From Eublepharis macularius (Eukaryota; Chordata; Lepidosauria; Squamata; Eublepharidae): DNA of 64,000 nucleotides. Made by a program: the position numbers and the translations under genes. Below are positions 24,101 to 31,900 of this stretch, in pieces. Position 1 is the first letter of the stretch, and every line of letters starts with the position of its first letter. The notes below the pieces were generated by a model. The model was not told the DNA's origin and did not search any database. It saw nothing but the letters and a program-made list of their open reading frames with translations. The stretch spans positions 93,217,001 to 93,281,000 of the forward strand of contig NC_072800.1 in assembly GCF_028583425.1 (NCBI RefSeq), written 5' to 3'.

Positions 24101-25911
24101 GTGGATGCTTTAGGCTGTTCCTGCATTGGGCAGGAGGTCGGTGATTTGTAAGATCCCTAGTTTGTGGGACCAGTTGGGTTTGGGATCTTGCAGAGGATTT
24201 GCACCCCTTATTTTTCCCCTTTCTGCAGCCCTTTCCAGTGTCTTGCCTTGTGCTCGACGGTTGTCCCGAGCTCATGGGCAGCAGTTGGCCTGTAGCAAGT
24301 TGGTGCATTCAGCAGCCAGGCAGAGTGTGCAACCTGCATTTTACTGCAGCTGCAGCAGATTGCATGGATAAATACATAAAAGCCCCCACTCTGGGGCTTT
24401 TTTCACAACACCGTCTGTCTGGGTGGGGGAGAGGGGTAAAGCAAGACCAATTAAGTGTGCAATGGGCTTTTCTCCCCTAGGCCTCAGTTCCCGGTTGTGC
24501 GAAGCCATCCGGGACGAGTACCCCCTGGGCTACATCCTGGCTGCCTCGGTAGCTCCTCACCAAGCCGGCGAGAGTCCTCTTCAGCACTACAATTCTTTGC
24601 TGTGCCTTTCGTGGCTCCAGAGGTGAATCAGGAGAGGGTGATTCTTCCAAGAGCCCGTGTTCTGCTGGCCAAGCGGTTAGAGTTTTTGGACGGTCCAGGA
24701 GACCCACAGTCCACTCTCCACTCCCTCATGAAGCTGATTGGGTGACCTTAGGGCAGTTACTCTCACAGTCTAACCTACCTCACAGGGCAAGAGTCCAGTA
24801 GCGCCTATAAGACTAACAGACTAACAAAATTTGTGGTAGGGTGTGAGCTTTTGTGAGTCACAGCTCACTTCTTCAGATTGGCTATCCATCTTGATCTACC
24901 TCACAGTGTTGTTGTGAGAGTAAACATCTCTTGCTGCTCAGGGAAGGGCCTTCTTGGTGATGGCTCTGCAGTTACACTCAGCAGGAAGTACCCCCCTTTC
25001 CCCCCTCCAGCCCTGGTTGTATAGCTTTCATGGTGGAGAGTGCTGTCATATCTGACGTATGGCGACCCCACTGGGGTTTTCAAGGCAAGAGACTCACAGA
25101 GGTGGTTTGCCATTGCCTGCCTCTACAATCCTGGAGGTCTCCCATCCAATTACTAACCAAGGCCAACCCTGCTTAGCTTCTGAGATCTGATGAGATTGGC
25201 CTTGCCTGGACTATCTGGGTAAGCAGAAGTAACCTCTCCCTCCTTTCCAGGTTTTTAAAGTGAGCATTTAAGATATTCTTGCTGTTGCTGTTTAGTGTCT
25301 TGATTTCTTCATCATGTTCTTACACTTTTATTAGGCACACTGCCGAGGCTCTTAAAAAAAAAAACTTCTAAAAATGTCAGGCTGCTACAGCCATAATGCC
25401 TTTGTCTGTGTTTGCACCTGCCCAGGTACACAGATGGCATCCTCCTGTTCCACAACGACGAGGTGCTAAAGCGCACAGCCTTCCTTCAGGGGAAGGATGC
25501 CCCTGAAGGTGGACAGCAGGTCTCCCTCTCCGCCATGAACACTTACATCGCTTCCTGCCTTGCTGGGCTTCTCTATCCACTCAAGATTTTCACAGCACAA
25601 AGGTAAGCCTGAGTCAGCTGATGGAAACTAATCTTTCTGTGACCCTCAGCCACGCTAAATGCTATACTATTGGGAACTGTCTACTGATGTAGATATGCTG
25701 CCAAACAAACCATGGGAAATAGTTATGCTTAGTTTCAGAAAGATTTCATCTCTGTGCTCAGCTTTATGCTTTTTAAAAAAAATTCTGCTGCCATTCCCTA
25801 TTATCTGTTTCCTGGAATATCCTAACTGTTGGTCAGTGAATGTCGATTATATTGTATTTTCACTTGCACTGTGCAATCCGCCTTGGATCTCAGTAAGAAA
25901 GGCAGACTATA

Positions 25912-25957
<46 letters not shown>

Positions 25958-28900
25958 GCTACTTTCAGAGCAGACTGTGAGGCCCAAACAGGCCTGGAAA
26001 AGGGCACCCTACCCTGCTCAATGATAGAGGGCTAAAGAGCCCGGTGAAAAGAAAGGCGGCCTCATCACGGGAGAGGAGGGGGACGCTCTGTGCAGCAGCC
26101 CACCAGGATTTTTCCCACGAAAGCAAATGGCTAATCTGTTCCCTACTTTAGTGCAGTCTTTGAGGGTCCAGCTTCTAAGGGCCTGGTCCCCAACGAGGTT
26201 GTAAATTCTGCATCTTGGCTGTACCATTTCAGACTGTGTGTGCCAAAAATATTGGCCCCACGTAGAAAATGAGAAGTCAGGTCACTAGGCTATGGCTCAG
26301 CCTTCCTAGTTTTCTATGCTTAGGTAAAGATTAGCTTTTTATAGAGGAGCACGGTTACTGGAGCCTCCACCTGGAGCCCAGGCAGCCCAGGCAAAGGAGC
26401 CCAGCATTAGAAAGACAGGGCATGGATGAGGGCAGAATCCACGGAACTGGGTTAGGTGGAACTGTGCAGGCAAACAGAAGGCACAGAGCAGAGATGTACA
26501 ACTCCCACTTCCCGTCCTACAGGGAGGCTTCAAATGTTGAAAAGAGTCCCGTAGCACCTTTAAGACTAACCAACTTGACCGTAGCATAAGCCTTCAAGAA
26601 TCACAGCTCTCTTCTTCAGATGCAACTTTACTGTAGCATAAGCTTTCGAGAACCACAGCTCTCTTCATCAGATGCAACTTTACTGTAGCATAAGCTTTCG
26701 AGAACCATAGCTCTCTTCCTCAGATGCAACCTGACGGTTGCATCTGAAGAAGAGAGCTGTGGTTCTCGAAAGCTTATGCTACAGTAAAGTTGGTTAGTCT
26801 TAAAGGTGCTACTGGACGGTTTTCTGTTTTGCTACTACAGACTAACACGGCTAACTCCTCTGGATCTATGCTTCAAATGTTGTGACCTTGCTGGGACTCC
26901 TGGCGCAAGTGAGCATGTGGACCTGCCTTATATGGAGTCAGACGGAGTCTCTGAAGGCCAGTCTTGTCTCCTCTGGCTGGCAGCAGTGCTCCAGTCGGAG
27001 GTCTTTCCCATCGCCTATTGCTTGATCCTTTTACCTGGAGATGCCAGGTACCTTCTGCATGCCAAGCAGAGCCAGGCCCCCTTCCCTATATGCAATGAAA
27101 AGGGTTGGGGCCTCTCCCCAAGATCCGGGCTTTCGGTGATGAGATGGCTGGGCACTGTTGAGGTGATCAATTCTGGTGCATGTCGGGGTGGCAAGGAGAG
27201 AGGACTGGACCGGGCAGGGGACATCCGGCTCCCTTCTGCTGTTCTCCCTGCCCATCAGAATCACTGCTCCAGTGAGGAGGAGGAAGCGTCTCCCTCCCCC
27301 GCGGTCCCTAAGCAGCAAGCCAGGGTGCACATTCCCCCAAGCTTACAAGAACTCCCCAACTGCTGCTGAAACAAAATTCTGGACTAGGCAGCTTGGTGGG
27401 ATCGAATAGAGGGGCTGCTGTCGAGGCCAAGGCACTTCCCAGCAGGGTTTTGCATTCCTCCCCAGCCAGAACTGCGTCGGGCGGCAGCACGGTCAAAATG
27501 AAGCGCCATGCAAGCGCCAAGTCCTGCTTGAAGTTGCCTCCACCTCGCCAGCCCCCATTTCAATCCGGCCCTAATCTAATCCTACAAGACGATCCTTAGG
27601 CATAAAGTGGATTTGTGACTCTTCAGGTTTGCCTTGCTGGTGCTCATTGGACTGGAATGCAGCTGCTGCACATGCGTAGGGAGCAAGGAGAAGCTGCCTC
27701 TGTCCCGCTTCTCTGTGCGTGCGCAGGGAGGAGCCGCCACCCGAGGAGGCAAGACCATTCAGCCATGGAGAAAATGCCTTTTCAGCATAGGCAGGTTGGG
27801 CTCCTCCTCTTTTGGTCATGTGATTTCTTCCCATGTGTGCTCAGCAGGTCCGGTGGTCACTCCCAGGGGTTAAAGTTGGGTCCAGTGAGTGTGAAATTTG
27901 AGGATGTTGCTGTCTCATTTTATTATTTATGTCATTTATAGTCTGCCTTTCTCACTGAGACTCAAGGCGGATTACACAGTGTGAGACTAGCACAGTCAAT
28001 ATCAAGGGTGTTTCCCTAAACGATGCCAGAGGGTAAATAAATGCACGATTACAAAGACACTGCATTAGCAAGAATCTCATACAGAGTTGGGAGAAATGCT
28101 GAAAAGGAGCATAAGCGATTTCTAGGGCTGACATTCGACAACACCGAATTGCCCAGCAGGATCATACTTAAACAACAGACCCAACCTAATGCAACGTAGT
28201 GGTGAAGTCCATGGTCCTTAACTTGTTGGTGAAGCATCTCTTTGAGACCTCCTCCTCCCTACAATGCCTGTCATTTTTGCAGAGGGATTAGCATGGGCAC
28301 TGAACCCTGGGCGCTCCTGAGATCCATCTGTCCTCTGCCAGCTCTCAAATTCCTTCACACGGCTCAAGCCAACACAAGGTAGGAGCAGAGATGGTCCAGT
28401 GGCCAATGGGTTTTGGCCTGCAGAGCAACCCCTCACCAAACAAACTGAGCTCTAGCTGGCGTGAACTATTGCAGAAGGACTGCATGCAGCATTTATGTGC
28501 GTAGAATCATAGAACTGGAAGGGATCTCCAGGGTCATCTAGTCCAACCTTCTGCACAAGGCAGAGAATTCACAACTTCTCCTCCTCCACACCAGCAGTGA
28601 CCCCCTGCTCCATGCCTAGAAGATAGCAAAAAAATCTCCAGGATCCCCGGCCAAGCTAGCCTTGAGGAAATGGCTTCCTCACCCCAGAGTGGCCATCGGC
28701 ATTACCCTGGGCATGTAAGAAGGGCGGGCCCGCGAGAACTAAGCACCGATGTCGCCCTTCCTGCCCTCCCTCTCATGATCTGCCCAGGTTCACAGACTCA
28801 GCGTTGGAAGGTTGTTTCAAAACTGCATTTCATTTCAAAGAGGTAACCCCTGAAAAAATAAGGGATTAGTCAAAAGGAAGCAGGAAGGGAAGGCAGGGAG

Positions 28901-31900
28901 AGTCAGATCCCTTCAGGATGCTTGGAAGTTATTAAAAAAAAATCCGCAATTACGGGTAAGCCTCGGAAATGCCTTACAGTGAAGATGCATACGATCCCTA
29001 TACAATGTACACATGATTTTTCTTTGCACATGCACCGAGTCATTCTTGCGTTCCATTCAATATGTGCATGGCTGAGTGCACAATTTAAACCCCTCGTCTA
29101 TTAAGATACTGGTTCCTGGTTTTATTTTTAAAGAGAACGTGCGGAGTAGGTCCAGTGTGAGTTGGAGGTGACTCCGAGAGAAGGGAAGACCAAGGGGGAT
29201 TCTCTCTCTGTTTATGAGAGCCAAGGGAGGGGGCAGAAAGGTAGAGGAGGAGTGGGAGCCCTTCTCCTGAAGCCGTTGGTGAGCTGACCTCGCAGGATAC
29301 AGTTGGCAAGTCTGCCCTCAGCACGGGATCAAGGAAGACGAAGGGAAAGCATTGGGCCACGGTCAGTGAGACAAAATCTCAGAGGAGTGGGGAAAAGAGA
29401 GCTGGTGTTGTCTTCAGTCGTGCGTCAAGCACGCGTGCCATCAAGTTGCCTTTGGCCTATAGCGACCCTATGAATGAAAGACCGCCAAAATGTCCTGTAA
29501 TTAACAGCGCTATCATTAATAGACATTAAGCACACTTTTAGCAGTAATCAGCAAAATACTGGCCAACGAGGGAAGAGATCAGCCAGAGAGGTCTGGTAGA
29601 AGAGATAGGAGATGCAAGACAGCTGGACGTGAAGGACAGCATCTTTCCCACGAGTCTGAAAGAGTTTTGGCTAATTAGCAGAAACGGTTAGATTTTGGGA
29701 CAAATCCATACATTCGTGCTTCAGTACAAGAGGACTGAGGTGTTTTCAGTGACCAGAGCGCTGATCTACTTTGGGCTCCTTCTGGATGTAATGAGCCTGC
29801 CCCAGACCTCCATGCGGCATCCCCTTTGCAGAAGTCCCCCCCTCCCCCCCAAAAAACCGGGATCAAGCTGCTCACCCAGCAGTACCCGGGGACCACAAGA
29901 CTGTAAGTCAGCAGCCTGCCTCCTGGCCGATCACAACGGATCGGGCCCCGTGGATCCCTTCTCCTAGTGGGAACATTCACTGGCACCAGCTGCAGCCTTC
30001 CTCTAAGTTCAGAGGTTCTTGCAAGTCTCCCAGAAAGTCTCCTTCCTCTGGAGAAAAGCATCTCCACCAACTGGGCTGGGAAGGGAGGCACTCTCCTAAG
30101 TGGGCCTTCTCGATGGGGGGGGACATCCTGTTGCGGGGAGGGCCCCAGTTCTGCTGTGATTCGTCATGTATTTGGGACAATACCTTTGGGGTAACTGGTT
30201 TGTTGTTGTTGTTTTAATCACCCAGGGGGGGAACGGTGTTTTGGGACAGCCTGGCGTCTTCTGTGGCCCATTCAGTTCCTCGTGAGTCTCTCGCTGGGCA
30301 CCCGGTATCCTTGAGCTGCAGCGAACACCTTGTCTCCTCCGTGGGGAGAGTAAACCAGCTCTGTGCCTCTGGGTCTTTCCCCTGCAGAGTCAGGGAGTGT
30401 CCCATATCCCGGGCTTGGGTGAGGGTATGACAGTCAATGCTTGGCCACAGCCCTGTGAAGATGCAGATGTTCACATCCTCCCAAATCTGTGAGTGGTAAA
30501 ACTCGAAGGCCTCCTGAAATGGAACTCAAGGTTTCCAGAGGAGGAAAACTGAGGGGGAGGACAGAGGCAATGCTTTGAAGCTCTCTGTGCATTATCACGT
30601 TAATAACGAATGTTCCCAAAAGGAGAAAATCTGAGACAGACCAGGGCTGGTGTGGCATGGGATGAGAAGTGGCTGCCTCGAAATTTGTAGCTAAAACCTC
30701 TGCAATGTCACATCAGGTCCCCCTAAAATTCTGACCTGTGGCATTTCTGGGGAAAGGAGCTCTTGGGGAGGGAACGGAGGGCTTTCCCACTGGTTTTGGG
30801 GAGGGAACGGAGGGCTTTCCCACCGGTCTTGGGGAGGGAACGGAGGGCTTTCCCACCGGTCTTGGGGAGGGAACGGAGGGCTTTCCCACCGGTCTTGGGG
30901 AGGGAACGGAGGGCTTTCCCACCGGTCTTGGGGAGGGAACGGAGGGCTTTCCCACCGGTCTTGGGGAGGGAACGGAGGGCTTTCCCACCGGTCTTGGGGA
31001 GGGAACGGAGGGCTTTTCCACCGGTCTTGGGGAGGGAACGGAGGGCTTTCCCACCGGTCTTGGGGAGGGAACGGAGGGCTTTTCCACCGGTCTTGGGGAG
31101 GGAACGGAGGGCTTTCCCACCGGTCTTGGGGAGGGAACGGAGGGCTTTCCCACCGGTCTTGGGGAGGGAACGGAGGGCTTTCCCACCGGTCTGGAGCTTT
31201 GGCCCTTAAAAGCTTTGCCGACAGCACTGCAGCTCAGCGCTGCTCGCCGTGGCCCGCGGCCTCCAGGAGGACTCCTTTCTCATCAGCCGCGCGTCAGTGC
31301 TAAAGAAGCTGAAGCAGGCCTACCACTGTGCGCCCTGGAATCCTTTCTCCGCCTCTTGCTGGACAGGTCAGTTGAGCAAGCCTGGCTTCTTCCCAGGATC
31401 GTGTCCACGGCAGGACGTACTAAGAAGTACTTGAAGCACCCCTTGCTGCATGCAGAGTTCATAACTACTCCCTGTTTGCTCTTGGGCATCTTTTTTCAAA
31501 ACCTGCTTTCTGCTCATGTCCCTTTCTGCATGTTCTTTTCTCTATGCTGAACACACCCCTCTTCCTTTTCTCCATTTCATACAGTTTGCCTTTTGTTTGC
31601 TTCAGTATCAGGGTAGCCGGTCAGCCTCCCTCCTGAATCCGTCATGTCCAGAACTGAAGGGGGGAGGGGTGTGTCCGTCAACTACTATTTTTTTTTTAAA
31701 GGGAGACAATATTTCAGTCAGTCTGATGAGCATATTGAATACAAGAGTAGATAGTGTGGTTTCTTTTCCTGGACAAGCAGGGTTTTGAGATCTTAGGAAT
31801 TGCAGCTAACTCTGTGATTACTAGCTCTGTTCAATTGTATTTATCAGTTGTGGTTTGGTACCTTTCATATTCATGAAAATAATATGCAAATTGTTAATTA

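Noticed and set aside
30282..30418. Extended TUBZ exon 8 using a donor at 30419 (phase 0, compatible with an acceptor at 31225)
   Set aside because: It would insert about 46 residues ([12 protein letters not shown]...) in a tubulin loop with no counterpart; kept only as a fallback if transcript data contradict the short exon.
30441..30491. Possible extra TUBZ exon with [12 protein letters not shown] between CAG and GTGAGT
   Set aside because: Exons 7 and 8 already cover this part of the tubulin fold and join in phase; inserting it would duplicate the region.
30762..31195. Possible CRISPR array
   Set aside because: The units are contiguous without variable spacers, and the genome is vertebrate.
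30691..31550. Repetitive proteins in four frames ([44 protein letters not shown] types)
   Set aside because: They are translations of a 33-bp minisatellite whose length is a multiple of three; no promoter, homology or splice context supports expression.
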